From assembly GCA_036401335.1 (NCBI GenBank), contig DASWVC010000231.1, positions 1 through 55,167 of the forward strand: 55,167 nucleotides of DNA, written 5' to 3'. Position numbers and translations under genes: made by a program. Source of the stretch: DASWVC01 sp036401335 (GTDB lineage Bacteria > Verrucomicrobiota > Verrucomicrobiia > Chthoniobacterales > JAFAMB01). Shown in pieces: positions 31,954 through 41,083 of the stretch. The first letter of the stretch is position 1. Every line of letters starts with the position of its first letter. The notes beneath the pieces were generated by a model that was not told the DNA's origin, did no database searches, and was given only the letters and a program-made list of their open reading frames with translations.

Positions 31954-34938
31954 TTAGTTCACCTTGACGAAAGGCAATCCCTGAATGGTAATGCCCTGGA
32001 TGGCGTCAATGGTAATTGAATTCACTCCGGCCTTGATCGTCACGGCACCGTCCATCCCGGCATCGATCGTAATGCCGTCCGGCGTCAGCTCGATCTTCTG
32101 GTTGAGGGAGCCTGGAAAAACACCACGCTGAATCGTGACGTTTTGAGCTTGCCCAACGATGATTTCGACTCCATTGGTCGAGCCGTCTGAAACCGGCGGG
32201 CTCGTCAGCGGAGAAATCCCGATTGGCGGCCCGGCGGTGATCCGTACACCTGAGTTCCCGCGCACCTCCACCATCCCACCCGGGCCCACGCCGGCAACGG
32301 TTTCGCCGGTGGCCAGCAGCGTGATGACACTTTTACCGGGCTCCGCTGGAGGCAACGGAGTTCGGCTGATGATTTCCACACCACTTGCGGTGACGGTATA
32401 GATCCCGGCAACGGAATGTTGATCATCGCCGTCATCCGCACCCCCACCGCTGCCGCCGCCCGCTGGGGCGGCACTGGAACTCTGCGCTGCGCTGTCCTCC
32501 TGCTGCTTCACGTCAGAATCTTCACCGGCGAGGACGAGCGGGACCAGGATGGCGCCCAATAACTCCAGACCAGCCGCGCAACCTGCGACCCATCCTCCCG
32601 GCGTCGCGGCGGTAGCATCCGGCTCCGGGTTGGGCTTCACCCCGTACAAGGTGTTCAGCGCGAAGACGCGGGTGTCCTCCGCCTCTTTCATCACGTTTTC
32701 GGCGACCAGGATTGCGGCCAGGATCGCGTCGACCACCGCCTGATAAGCAATCGTGAATTTTCCACAGGCCAGGTACTGGTTCTTTTTATTTTTTAACCCG
32801 TAGCCGATCGCATAGAGGATCGCCGCAGCAGCCAGGACACCGCACAGCGTCACGGTTACAACGTGCTGTTTGTATCCCGCATCGATCGAGATTTTATCCT
32901 TGCCAAGGTTGATTTCGAACGCTTGACCCACTGTAACGGCTGCACTCGCGCCAAAGGTCAGTTGGACGTTGCCACCCATCCCGGCTCCCATGAGGCCGGT
33001 TACCACGCCCGGCACCGGAATCCCGGGGATGCCCGCGAGCAAGCCGAACGGATTGATGCAGATCTGGTGGTTGTTCCCGATGGCAAGCTGGTGGTTAAGG
33101 CCGATGCAGGCCTGCATGTTTTCACCGAACACCATCACCGCGTTCAGGCCGGGAGCTTCGTTGATCGGGCTCGGGCTCGGGATCGTGTTCCCGGCATCCA
33201 TGCCGCTGCCATTGCCCCCCCCGCTTCCGCCACCCATAGGAATGCTTCCGACGGTCATGACCGAGGTGCCTGCTACCCGCTCCCCCCGGTGGCGGCCTGC
33301 ATGAATCATTTTGTCGTACTCCGAGTTTAAGCTGAGGTTGTGCTCCGAGTGCAACGCGAGGTGTTCATGACCCTTCTGATCATTGAAGACGATTCCGTTA
33401 AAATTTTTTGACGAGATGCCTTTGTGGCTCGCCGACTTCAAGCCAGTGAGGATTTTTTTTGCGGGAAGCTCATACGGCGGCATGTTCTCGGCGTTGTAAA
33501 CGCTGCCGACGATCAACGGCTGGTCCGGATCGCCCTCCTCGAATGCGACCACCACCTCATGGCCGGTGCGGGGCCAGAAAAATGCGCCCCACCCCTTGCC
33601 AGCCCACACCTGGGCGACCCGCACCCAGCAGGAGCTGTCGGCGTCCTTTTTCCCTTCCCGGTCCCAATGAAACTGCACTTTCACCCGGCCGTACTTGTCG
33701 CAGAAAAGTTCCTCGCCCGGAGGGCCGGTCACGGTCGCCGTCTGAACACCGGAAATCACCGGTTTGTGCGTCACACGCGGCGGCCGGTAAGGGAGGGCAA
33801 CCGGGATGCACGTAAAACCGTTGTGATAGGTAAAGGCCGTTGCCTGGTTGCTGCGGTAATTACCTTCAAGGCAGGCAACGTGTTCGACACGGGTGAGGAG
33901 GTACCGGTCGTTTGCGTTAAAATGCCGTTCCAACGTGAACTGGTGGCCGGCAACGAAATGGCCGCAGTTGCTTGTTCCCCCGATCTCCAGGCTGACGGCT
34001 GCTTCCTCCTCCATGCGAACGCGAACCGTCCTTTCGCCATCTGGGAAGACGCCGTTCAGATCCTGCGGCCGGGCCGCGCCGTTGCGATCCACACCGTCGA
34101 AGCGTTGGGCGTAACCTCCGGGGTAGTCGTAGATTTCGAGCCGGTCGTTGCCGCCGACATTGAGCTGGTGAGTCACCTCGCCTGCCGCCACGGTGTGCAT
34201 GGTTTTTTCCCTCGTTTCGAGGTGATTGCCCGGGATCTCGAAGCTGTGGTCCCGAAGCGTGCACTCACCGGAGCGGAGTTCCTGGCTTTTTTCCCAGGTG
34301 GTAATCCGCAGCTCTTTCCGCGCGCCGCCGGATACTTCCTCGTAAATGACCGTGCTTTGTCCGGGGACGGTCGGATGCTGAATGGGGGCGTCCGTCATGA
34401 CCATCTGGTGACTGGCCTCGCCGTGCTTGAAGAAGTAATAAATGCCTTCCTCCTCCAGCAACCGGCTCACGAAACTGAAGTCGGACTCGCGGTACTGAAC
34501 GCAATAATCCCGTGGGTAGTAGGTTCCCAGGATTTCGTAGGCGACGTCCAAGCCCGAGAGTACCTGCCGGAGGATGTCCGGCACCGATAGGTGCTGGAAG
34601 GTGCGGCTCCGGACCTTTTTCGTCAGCAGCCAGAACTGGGGAACCAGTTCGGCACGGAAATGCACGAACGCCTCGTCCCGGGCACCCTGGGTAAACCGTT
34701 TGATCAACCCGTTAAAATAGCGTTTCTCCCCGTTAGCCAAACGCATCTCCACCGTCACGTTCTGGCCCAAGAGGCGATCGAAGCGGACCTCGCTCTTCGC
34801 TTCGGCCAGGAGATCGAGTTGAAAATTGAAGAGTTGCGAGACGGCCTCGCAGCCGCGCAAACCAGTCAGGAGCAGGAGGTCTTTGCCGAGCGGCGTCGTA
34901 ACCGCCAATGGCCTATGTGCTTGTGTGTAGGTCGGCAT
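31954..34938 (-). CDS. vgrG: VgrG-family spike protein with hydrophobic C-terminal extension
   Basis: 994 residues. Residues 10-450 are the VgrG/gp27-like module (RPLAVTTPLGKDLLLLTGLRG, the ESDFSFVSRLLEEEGIYYFF segment), and GEELFCDKYGRVKVQFHWDREG with WGAFFWPRTGHEVVVAFEEGDPDQPLIVGSVYN is the gp5 OB-fold region. After about residue 600 comes a non-standard part: a Gly/Ser/Met-rich stretch, two strongly hydrophobic segments (GVLAAAAILYAIGYGL and LELLGAILVPLVLAG), a Ser/Gly/Asp linker and a C-terminal beta-helix-like region (ITIDAGMDGAVTIKAGVNSITID). The hydrophobic segments could be pore-forming or membrane-inserting (inference). It heads an operon with DUF6931-like, PAAR and peptidase genes; no Tss sheath or baseplate genes are in the window. 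Confidence 0.9.
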   Translation of the reverse strand: MPTYTQAHRPLAVTTPLGKDLLLLTGLRGCEAVSQLFNFQLDLLAEAKSEVRFDRLLGQNVTVEMRLANGEKRYFNGLIKRFTQGARDEAFVHFRAELVPQFWLLTKKVRSRTFQHLSVPDILRQVLSGLDVAYEILGTYYPRDYCVQYRESDFSFVSRLLEEEGIYYFFKHGEASHQMVMTDAPIQHPTVPGQSTVIYEEVSGGARKELRITTWEKSQELRSGECTLRDHSFEIPGNHLETREKTMHTVAAGEVTHQLNVGGNDRLEIYDYPGGYAQRFDGVDRNGAARPQDLNGVFPDGERTVRVRMEEEAAVSLEIGGTSNCGHFVAGHQFTLERHFNANDRYLLTRVEHVACLEGNYRSNQATAFTYHNGFTCIPVALPYRPPRVTHKPVISGVQTATVTGPPGEELFCDKYGRVKVQFHWDREGKKDADSSCWVRVAQVWAGKGWGAFFWPRTGHEVVVAFEEGDPDQPLIVGSVYNAENMPPYELPAKKILTGLKSASHKGISSKNFNGIVFNDQKGHEHLALHSEHNLSLNSEYDKMIHAGRHRGERVAGTSVMTVGSIPMGGGSGGGNGSGMDAGNTIPSPSPINEAPGLNAVMVFGENMQACIGLNHQLAIGNNHQICINPFGLLAGIPGIPVPGVVTGLMGAGMGGNVQLTFGASAAVTVGQAFEINLGKDKISIDAGYKQHVVTVTLCGVLAAAAILYAIGYGLKNKKNQYLACGKFTIAYQAVVDAILAAILVAENVMKEAEDTRVFALNTLYGVKPNPEPDATAATPGGWVAGCAAGLELLGAILVPLVLAGEDSDVKQQEDSAAQSSSAAPAGGGSGGGADDGDDQHSVAGIYTVTASGVEIISRTPLPPAEPGKSVITLLATGETVAGVGPGGMVEVRGNSGVRITAGPPIGISPLTSPPVSDGSTNGVEIIVGQAQNVTIQRGVFPGSLNQKIELTPDGITIDAGMDGAVTIKAGVNSITIDAIQGITIQGLPFVKVN

Positions 34939-35169
34939 GAATGGTGTGGCAAGGCTTTGGCGGCAGACTCAAAGCGGCCGTTCGGTAACGTAGGAGCGTA
35001 ACCGCATTACCATGGGTAGGTCGGCCGTGAACAAGTCATCACGTTGCCGATCCTCTCGCAGCGGCCGGGACATGGCGAGAGAAAACCGGCCTGGTTAACC
35101 GAACGAGTGATTTCCGAACCGTTTACGCGGGCGTTCGACGTGCGCCCACCCAGGGCCAGACCGTCGCGG

Positions 35170-35877
35170 TCACCCAAGGAAATGGTAGCGCACCAGCAGA
35201 AAAGTGGTGTAACCGACCAGTTCTGCCGGGTAGCTGGCCGCGCTCACCCACGGTTCCGCCCCGTCGATTCGGTAGATAAGGCGGCTGGCGAGGTACACTA
35301 ACCCCGTACAAAAGACCGGTCCCGGCAGGAACCGGGGGAAGCCGGGCACCGGTGAGCGGGCACCCACGCACAAGGCGGCCGTTGCGGCCAACGCGATCAG
35401 GCCAAGGGCATGGGCGCCGGTAGAACCGCCTTTCCGGGCAAACATGGGCGCCAGAAAACCTGCTATCACGCCAAAGGCCAAGAGCCGGGCCGAATCAGGC
35501 AGAAAGAAAAAACGAAGGATGGTGAAACGCAGCAGGAAAGCGCCGCAAAGCGTGGTCACCCCGGGGGCCGCCGGCATGGATTCCTGGCGAAGCGGACCGG
35601 AAACCCCAAAGACATGATCAGCCAAATGCCCGAAGGCTGCCTCGGCCTTAAAGCCCCGCAAGCAGCTGACCGTCATCAACCCTAGCACGGCAGCAGGTTC
35701 GGCCGGCAAGTAAAACCAGGACAGCGGCAGGTAGATGGCAAGGGTTGCCAGGGCTGCAACTAATCCGATCAGTGGCAGCCATAGCAGGCGCTGTGGCCCA
35801 ATGCCTGCACCCGAACCTTCGCCCTGAGTGAGGCAGGTAAACTCCCCGAGCGCAGCCCGAAACGAAGTCACGCTCAA
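35170..35877 (-). CDS. Multi-pass membrane protein, divergent CobS-like
   Basis: 235 residues with about six hydrophobic helices. The arrangement of FRAALGEFTCLTQ, LLWLPLIGLVAALATL, then RGFKAEAAFGHLADHVFG and LRFTILRFF recalls CobS (adenosylcobinamide-GDP ribazoletransferase), but the conserved HxDGLADTADG motif is degenerate (AAFGHLADHVFG), so catalysis as CobS is doubtful. The start lies 6 bp after ispH, suggesting an operon. No other cobalamin genes or cobalamin riboswitch were seen. Confidence 0.5.
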   Translation of the reverse strand: MSVTSFRAALGEFTCLTQGEGSGAGIGPQRLLWLPLIGLVAALATLAIYLPLSWFYLPAEPAAVLGLMTVSCLRGFKAEAAFGHLADHVFGVSGPLRQESMPAAPGVTTLCGAFLLRFTILRFFFLPDSARLLAFGVIAGFLAPMFARKGGSTGAHALGLIALAATAALCVGARSPVPGFPRFLPGPVFCTGLVYLASRLIYRIDGAEPWVSAASYPAELVGYTTFLLVRYHFLG

Positions 35878-35883
35878 CCAATC

Positions 35884-37113
35884 TCAGGCGGCCAGCACCT
35901 CAGTAAAAGGAATGCCCCGCAACTCGTAAACGCGCAAGATCGTCTCCTCGATGAGGTTATTTGGACAGGACGCACCGGCGGTGATACCGACCGTCACCGG
36001 CCCTGCCGGAAGCCAATGTTCCGTGATGATCTCTGCTTTCTCGTCCAAACTGTAGTGGGTGATCCGGTCTGCGCTTTCAAGTTTGTCGGCGCCCCGCACA
36101 AAATACGTCGGCAGTTCAGCTTCACCCATCTCCGCGAGGTGAGAGGTATTCGAGCTGTTGTAGCCTCCCACCACGAGCAGCAGGTCCATCCGTTCGCTCA
36201 GCAATGCGCTCAAGGCGTCCTGCCGTTCCTGGGTAGCGCCGCAAATGGTGTCGAAAAACCGGAAACTCCTGGCCGCACCGGCGGTACCGTCACGGTCGAC
36301 AATGGCTGCCTTGATGCGTCGCTGAACTTCTTCGGTTTCGCCTCGAAGCATGGTGGTCTGGTTAGCGACGCCCACCGCTTTGAGGTGAAGGTCCGGGTTA
36401 AACCCCGGAGAATGGGCATTGGCAAATTTGGCCAGAAACTCCGCCGGATTGCCGCCGTACCGGATGTAGTCGCACACGTAATCCACGTCCGCCAGGGTGA
36501 GCACGATCAGGTAATGGCCGCGATCAAGCCCAAGAGCGCGGGAAGCAGTGGCCTTGGTTTCCTCGTGCTCCGCCTTGCCATGGATGATGGAGGTGACTTC
36601 CTCGGCGGCATTCTGCCGAACCCGTTTCCAGACGCTCATGACATCGCCACAGGTGGTGTCCACGATCTGGCATCCCCGCGCGTTGATGCGGGCCAGGGTT
36701 TCCAGGTCAGTGCCGAACGCCGGCACAATGACAATGTCATCCGCCGTCAGGTCATGGACTTCAGCTTCTTTGTGCGGGCCAATCAGGTTTTTGATGCCCA
36801 TGGCCGCAATCTGCTCGTTGACGGCGGGGTTGTGAATGATCTCGCCCAAAATGAAGACCCGCTTGTCCTGAAATACCTTGCGCGCAGCGTAGGCCAAGTC
36901 AATCGCGCGTTCCACGCCGTAACAAAAGCCGAATTGTTTGGCGAGGCGAACGGTGGTATCGCGAACCGACAGGATACCGCCGTTGGCCCGGATGCGCTCA
37001 ACCACCGCACTCCGGTAATGAGACTCAACCTGCTCCTGCACCTTGGCCATGACATCAGGCGTGCGCAGGTTGATTTTTCTGCGGGGCGGAGCAGGTGCCG
37101 ATTGGCTAGACAT
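35884..37113 (-). CDS. ispH: 4-hydroxy-3-methylbut-2-enyl diphosphate reductase
   Basis: The last enzyme of the MEP isoprenoid pathway, reducing HMBPP to IPP/DMAPP with a [4Fe-4S] cluster. Cluster cysteines are C64 (FGFCYGVERA), one in DTTCGDV and one in SCPNNLIEE. EIIHNP and GGYNSSNTSHL are conserved substrate-site segments. At 409 residues it is the long form (about 400 residues, as in cyanobacteria and plants) rather than the about 310-residue E. coli type, with an N-terminal extension before the first Cys. It is followed by the CobS-like membrane gene. Confidence 0.95.
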   Translation of the reverse strand: MSSQSAPAPPRRKINLRTPDVMAKVQEQVESHYRSAVVERIRANGGILSVRDTTVRLAKQFGFCYGVERAIDLAYAARKVFQDKRVFILGEIIHNPAVNEQIAAMGIKNLIGPHKEAEVHDLTADDIVIVPAFGTDLETLARINARGCQIVDTTCGDVMSVWKRVRQNAAEEVTSIIHGKAEHEETKATASRALGLDRGHYLIVLTLADVDYVCDYIRYGGNPAEFLAKFANAHSPGFNPDLHLKAVGVANQTTMLRGETEEVQRRIKAAIVDRDGTAGAARSFRFFDTICGATQERQDALSALLSERMDLLLVVGGYNSSNTSHLAEMGEAELPTYFVRGADKLESADRITHYSLDEKAEIITEHWLPAGPVTVGITAGASCPNNLIEETILRVYELRGIPFTEVLAA

Positions 37114-37152
37114 CGTAGGAAGGTAGCCTGGAATGCCGGAGTCAGCACCAGG

Positions 37153-37836
37153 TTATTGGTCCACCAGGAGTGGTCCCGACGGAGGGGCGAAGAAACGGCT
37201 AGAAATCATGTAGCTGGCCGGTGGATCCGGATCTTTGTAGTCCTGAGGGCGCCTCACGTTGCGACCGATGGTGGCGTCTTCCGGTTGGCGCTGGGCAATG
37301 TTAACGGGGGTACCGCCATGGACCAGGGCAAAAAATTTCGGGGCAGCGTTCGGGTGGAGCCGGAGGCAGCCGTGCGAATGGGGGATGGGCCAGACCGCCC
37401 CTTGATGAAAACCGTAAGCAGGTTTGAATTCGACCCAGTACGCCATAGGGTAGCCGACGTAATGGTAGCCTGAACCTGGGGCATGATTGCTGGTGCCGGC
37501 GCGGATCTCGTTGCCCCTGGCCCAGAAGCCGTACGTATTGGAACGTTTGTTCCTGATCTTGTCCGTCACGTGGAAAGTTCCCGTCGGCGTGACCGCACCG
37601 GCCTTGCCGATCGTGGTCGGGGTCACCAGCAACGGCCGGTTTCCTTCCATGACGTAAACCATTTCATTTTGAAGCGAAACCTTTACCCGAACGGCATCCG
37701 GATCGTGCGGTTTGTAAGCAACCACCGTGTAATTTTTACCGCTCGTAAGCGAGGTCTCAAGGTTGGAACAACCGGTGAGAAAAGCCGTTCCCGCAACCAT
37801 TCCACAAACCAAAGCTCGAAGGCGCAGACTTATCAT
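37153..37836 (-). CDS. L,D-transpeptidase (YkuD) lipoprotein
   Basis: 227 residues. I chose the ATG at 37836 because it opens a lipoprotein signal with lipobox FLTGC (C23); the upstream frame is open but low-quality. The YkuD domain includes VSLQNEMVYVMEGNRPL, TPTGTFHV, a conserved His in YGFHQG and the catalytic motif SHGCLR (H155, C157). Such enzymes form 3-3 peptidoglycan cross-links or anchor proteins to it. The protein should sit on the inner or outer membrane facing the periplasm. It is divergent from astD. Confidence 0.9.
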   Translation of the reverse strand: MISLRLRALVCGMVAGTAFLTGCSNLETSLTSGKNYTVVAYKPHDPDAVRVKVSLQNEMVYVMEGNRPLLVTPTTIGKAGAVTPTGTFHVTDKIRNKRSNTYGFWARGNEIRAGTSNHAPGSGYHYVGYPMAYWVEFKPAYGFHQGAVWPIPHSHGCLRLHPNAAPKFFALVHGGTPVNIAQRQPEDATIGRNVRRPQDYKDPDPPASYMISSRFFAPPSGPLLVDQ

Positions 37837-38008
37837 ACAACCCGGTGTGTAATTCCACGGCCAGGCCCGTCTTTGCAAGATAATATTCTGGAGCCAACCG
37901 GAAGGCGCTGCCGGAAAAGGCCGGGGCCGGCCCGGGCGGCAATGACGTTCCCGGCTCAATCCCTGGGGCTTTGCTTGACTCCATTGCCGGCCCGAGCGTG
38001 CTTGCCGG

Positions 38009-39445
38009 ATGCTTGACCAACCGGTTGCCGGCCGCCGCCTCGCCCGTTCCGGCGAGCCGTTTACGTCGATTAACCCGGCGACTGGCCAGGTGATCGGCAC
38101 CTTTCAAGCTGCCGGCCCGGAGGAAGTGGCAAAAGCCTATGCGGCCGCCGTGGAAGCGCAACCAGCCTGGGCCGGCCAGGGCTTCCAGGCCCGCCGCAGC
38201 GTTGCCGAGGGTTTCGCGAACCTGCTTGCCAGCAACAGGGAGCACGTTGCGGCGCTGATCAGCGACGAGGTCGGCAAGCCGCGTTGGGAAGCGCGGCAAG
38301 AAGTCGACGCCATGGTTCGGAAGGTGGCGTTGAGCGCGGAAGCGTACCTTCAACGGACCGGCACCGAAGCGAAACCGGCAGGGGATGCCGTTTCCGAGCT
38401 TACCCATGCGCCGCATGGCATCGTGGCGGTGCTTGGGCCATTTAACTTTCCCGGTCACCTGCCGAATGGGCACATCGTGCCTGCCGTTCTCGCCGGCAAC
38501 GCCGTCCTGTTCAAGCCAAGCGAATTTGCACCCGCGGTTGGCATTTGCATGGGTGACCTTTGGCGGAAAGCCGGACTGCCGGCGGGCGTGTTGACCGTGC
38601 TGCCGGGCGGGCTGGCAACGGCTGAGGAGATCCTGGATCACCCGGCGTTGCGCGGCGTGTTCTTCACTGGCAGCGCAGCTGCCGGCCGGGCCATTCACCG
38701 CCGGTTTGCCGGAAAGCCGGATGTGATCCTCGCTTTGGAGATGGGCGGCAACAACCCCATGGTGGTGCTTGGTCCAAACGTGGACGGAGCCGCGGCCAGA
38801 ACCATTGCGGTGTCTGCCTTCCTCAGTGCCGGCCAACGCTGCACGTGCACCCGGCGCCTGATTGTCGTTGGCGACCCTGACCTTGAGCCCTTGTGCAAAT
38901 TGACCCGGAGCCTGCAGGTCGGTTTTCCCGCCGATGATCCCTTTATGGGCCCGGTCATTCATCGGAGTGCAGCGGAACGGGTGCTCCAGTTTCAGGAGGA
39001 TTTTATCCGTGCAGGCGCTTCGGCGTTGGTGGCGGTGCGTCCGGCCGGGACCGGTTTGCCGTTTCTTTCCCCTGGCATCATCGATGTGACGAACCTGCCC
39101 GACCGTCCTGACGAAGAAATCTTCGGGCCATTGCTCCAGGTTATCCGAGTCCATAATTTCAACGCAGCCCTCGACGAAGCCAACCGGACCCGGTATGGAC
39201 TCGCAGCCGGCTTGATCGGAGGGACGGCAGAAGACTTTGCGACGTTCCGGCAGCACCTTCGCGCCGGCATCGTCAACTGGAACCGGCCGACGACCGGGGC
39301 GAGCAGCGCCGCTCCCTTCGGCGGCGTCGGGTGGTCCGGCAACCACCGCCCGGGCGCCTTTTACGCCGCTGACTATTGCGCCTACCCTGTGGCGTCGCTC
39401 ACCGGCAACCAAGCCCTCCCCCCCGCATTCCCGGGCATGAATTAG
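38009..39445 (+). CDS. astD: N-succinylglutamate 5-semialdehyde dehydrogenase (AstD-like)
   Basis: 478 residues of the aldehyde dehydrogenase superfamily. The NAD-site segment VAVLGPFNFPGHLPNGHIVPA is the characteristic AstD signature. Catalytic Glu lies in LEMGGNNPM and catalytic Cys in SAGQRCTCTRRL. AstD oxidises succinylglutamate semialdehyde, step four of arginine succinyltransferase (AST) catabolism. No astA, astB, astC or astE lies nearby, so the rest of the pathway must be elsewhere or the enzyme serves another semialdehyde. The next gene starts 10 bp after its stop. Confidence 0.85.
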   Translation: MLDQPVAGRRLARSGEPFTSINPATGQVIGTFQAAGPEEVAKAYAAAVEAQPAWAGQGFQARRSVAEGFANLLASNREHVAALISDEVGKPRWEARQEVDAMVRKVALSAEAYLQRTGTEAKPAGDAVSELTHAPHGIVAVLGPFNFPGHLPNGHIVPAVLAGNAVLFKPSEFAPAVGICMGDLWRKAGLPAGVLTVLPGGLATAEEILDHPALRGVFFTGSAAAGRAIHRRFAGKPDVILALEMGGNNPMVVLGPNVDGAAARTIAVSAFLSAGQRCTCTRRLIVVGDPDLEPLCKLTRSLQVGFPADDPFMGPVIHRSAAERVLQFQEDFIRAGASALVAVRPAGTGLPFLSPGIIDVTNLPDRPDEEIFGPLLQVIRVHNFNAALDEANRTRYGLAAGLIGGTAEDFATFRQHLRAGIVNWNRPTTGASSAAPFGGVGWSGNHRPGAFYAADYCAYPVASLTGNQALPPAFPGMN

Positions 39446-39455
39446 TCCTGAACGG

Positions 39456-40577
39456 ATGGACCAACCTGCCCCGCCGCCTTCGCCGTCGTCAACCCCGCCT
39501 GTTTCCGGGAACAGCCGGCCGATGCGGCCCCCGCCACGACGGCCAGCCCGGATGACCTGGTCCCGGAAACTCCGTTACCGCTTGGAGTGGCTTGGCCTTA
39601 ATGGGTTTGCCGTGGCGGTTCCCTGCCTGCCCCTTCCCTGGCTGCACCGGGCCGCTGATTTCGCCGGCGCCCTCTTCTGTGCCATCGACCGGCGCGGCCT
39701 CCGCGTGGCCGTGGCCAACCTGGAAGCAGCTTTCGGCGATCGGTACCAACCTGCGGAACGGCGCCGCATCGCCCGCCAATCCGTGCAAAGGTTGGCTCGG
39801 AGCTTCCTCGAGCTCTTCTGGAGCCCACGGCTGAACCCGCAAAACTTCCGAACTTACGCCAGACTGGTCGGTACCCCCGCGGCCAAGGAGGTCCTGGGAC
39901 GGCACGGCACAATCTGTCTGAGCGTTCATTTCGGTAATTTCGAATGGGGCAGCGGGGTGTTCGCGTTCGAAGGCTACCCAGGCATTGAACTTACCCAACG
40001 GTTCCGGAACGACCTGCTGACCCCCGTTTTTCAGCGCCTGCGTGAGCACACGGGACACCGGACGATCACCCAGGAAAATTCCGTGGTGCGTTTCTACAAG
40101 GCTTTAAAGAAAGGCGGCAGGGTCGGCCTGCTCAGTGACCTGACCTTACGAATGGATGAGCCGGGCGTGTTGGTGCGTGCGTTCGGCCTATGGACGTGGA
40201 CAACCATCATGCATGCCGCCCTCCACGACCGGACGGAGGCGCCCATTATTCCCTTCGTTTCGGTGCCGCAACCGGACGGCACCTACGAGGTACGCCTCCT
40301 TGAACCGGTGCTCCACCGGCCCGGCGTTCCCTTGCGAGAGGTGGCCCAGGAATGCTGGAACCGTTTTGAACCGGTGATCGCTGAACATCCGGAATGCTGG
40401 TTATGGTCCTACAAACATTGGCGGTACCGGCCAGCCGTGCCGGAACGATCCTACCCGTTTTATGCCAACCGGTCGCCCTGGTTCGACTTGGAATGGGAAA
40501 AATGGATCGCCCCCATTCCGGAGGAACTAAGGATTTACGAGGTCCCAAACCGCGCGGCGAAAAGCACCCGGGAATAA
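39456..40577 (+). CDS. LpxL/HtrB-like lysophospholipid/lipid A acyltransferase
   Basis: 373 residues. A Pro-rich N-terminal tail (about 1-35) precedes a membrane-associated acyltransferase domain with the HX4E catalytic motif HFGNFE (H158, E163). RVGLLSDLTLR and the C-terminal WLWSYKHWRYRP segment match the LpxL/LpxM family, which adds secondary acyl chains to lipid A. It is somewhat longer than E. coli LpxL because of the Pro tail. The 10-bp gap to astD suggests shared transcription. Acyl donor and exact acceptor are not certain. Confidence 0.85.
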   Translation: MDQPAPPPSPSSTPPVSGNSRPMRPPPRRPARMTWSRKLRYRLEWLGLNGFAVAVPCLPLPWLHRAADFAGALFCAIDRRGLRVAVANLEAAFGDRYQPAERRRIARQSVQRLARSFLELFWSPRLNPQNFRTYARLVGTPAAKEVLGRHGTICLSVHFGNFEWGSGVFAFEGYPGIELTQRFRNDLLTPVFQRLREHTGHRTITQENSVVRFYKALKKGGRVGLLSDLTLRMDEPGVLVRAFGLWTWTTIMHAALHDRTEAPIIPFVSVPQPDGTYEVRLLEPVLHRPGVPLREVAQECWNRFEPVIAEHPECWLWSYKHWRYRPAVPERSYPFYANRSPWFDLEWEKWIAPIPEELRIYEVPNRAAKSTRE

Positions 40578-40636
40578 AGAAGCGGCCTGCGGATGGCTGG
40601 ATCTCCTGAGGGGCCTGCGGACTTCCTGAAAGCCTC

Positions 40637-41077
40637 ATGGCAGAAAGATTCCTGATCGTTGACGGGCACAGCATCATCTTCGCCTGGCCGGAGTTGCGCA
40701 GCCTGCACGACCTCAGGACAGGGACAGCCCGCGAAAAATTGATCCGGCTCCTGACGGAGTACCAGGACATTTCCGGTATTCACGTGGTGCTCGTCTTCGA
40801 CGGAAAAGGCGCCACCGTCTCCGAGGTAAGCGAACCGGGCGGAATCCAGGTTTTTTACTCGGACCTGAGCCGTACCGCGGACGACATTGTCGAGCGCCTC
40901 TGCGCAAAATACGCCGCGACGTATTCCATCACCGTAGCAACGTCCGACCTGCTGGAGCAGCAGACCGCGATCACCTTCGGAGCAGAATGCATCGGCGCCG
41001 ACGGGCTGCGCCGCCTGGTCGACGCAGCCCGCAACGAATTTGCAACCGAGTTAAAGCGCCGGCGCAAACGCCTCTGA
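40637..41077 (+). CDS. YacP/NYN-domain protein (PIN-like ribonuclease)
   Basis: 146 residues with the NYN/YacP PIN-like fold. It begins FLIVDGHSIIFAWPEL, with the first catalytic Asp in VDGHS, then VVLVFDGKGA (second Asp), a TADDIVERL helix and TVATSDLLEQ (third Asp). Members such as B. subtilis Rae1 (YacP) are ribosome-associated mRNA nucleases. It follows the acyltransferase with a 59-bp gap in the same direction. The substrate RNA is unknown. Confidence 0.85.
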   Translation: MAERFLIVDGHSIIFAWPELRSLHDLRTGTAREKLIRLLTEYQDISGIHVVLVFDGKGATVSEVSEPGGIQVFYSDLSRTADDIVERLCAKYAATYSITVATSDLLEQQTAITFGAECIGADGLRRLVDAARNEFATELKRRRKRL

Positions 41078-41083
41078 TGGGGA

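Noticed and set aside
33424..34590. 388-residue open frame on the + strand
   Set aside because: It is antisense to vgrG, which has clear domain motifs; the long frame is a side effect of GC-rich codon usage.
35170..35877. Cobalamin biosynthesis cluster with riboswitch
   Set aside because: Only one CobS-like gene is seen and no cobalamin riboswitch box was found upstream.
36016..37473. 485-residue open frame on the + strand
   Set aside because: Antisense to ispH and the L,D-transpeptidase gene; its protein shows no recognisable motif.
37757..39412. 551-residue open frame on the minus strand
   Set aside because: Antisense to astD, whose dehydrogenase motifs are clear.
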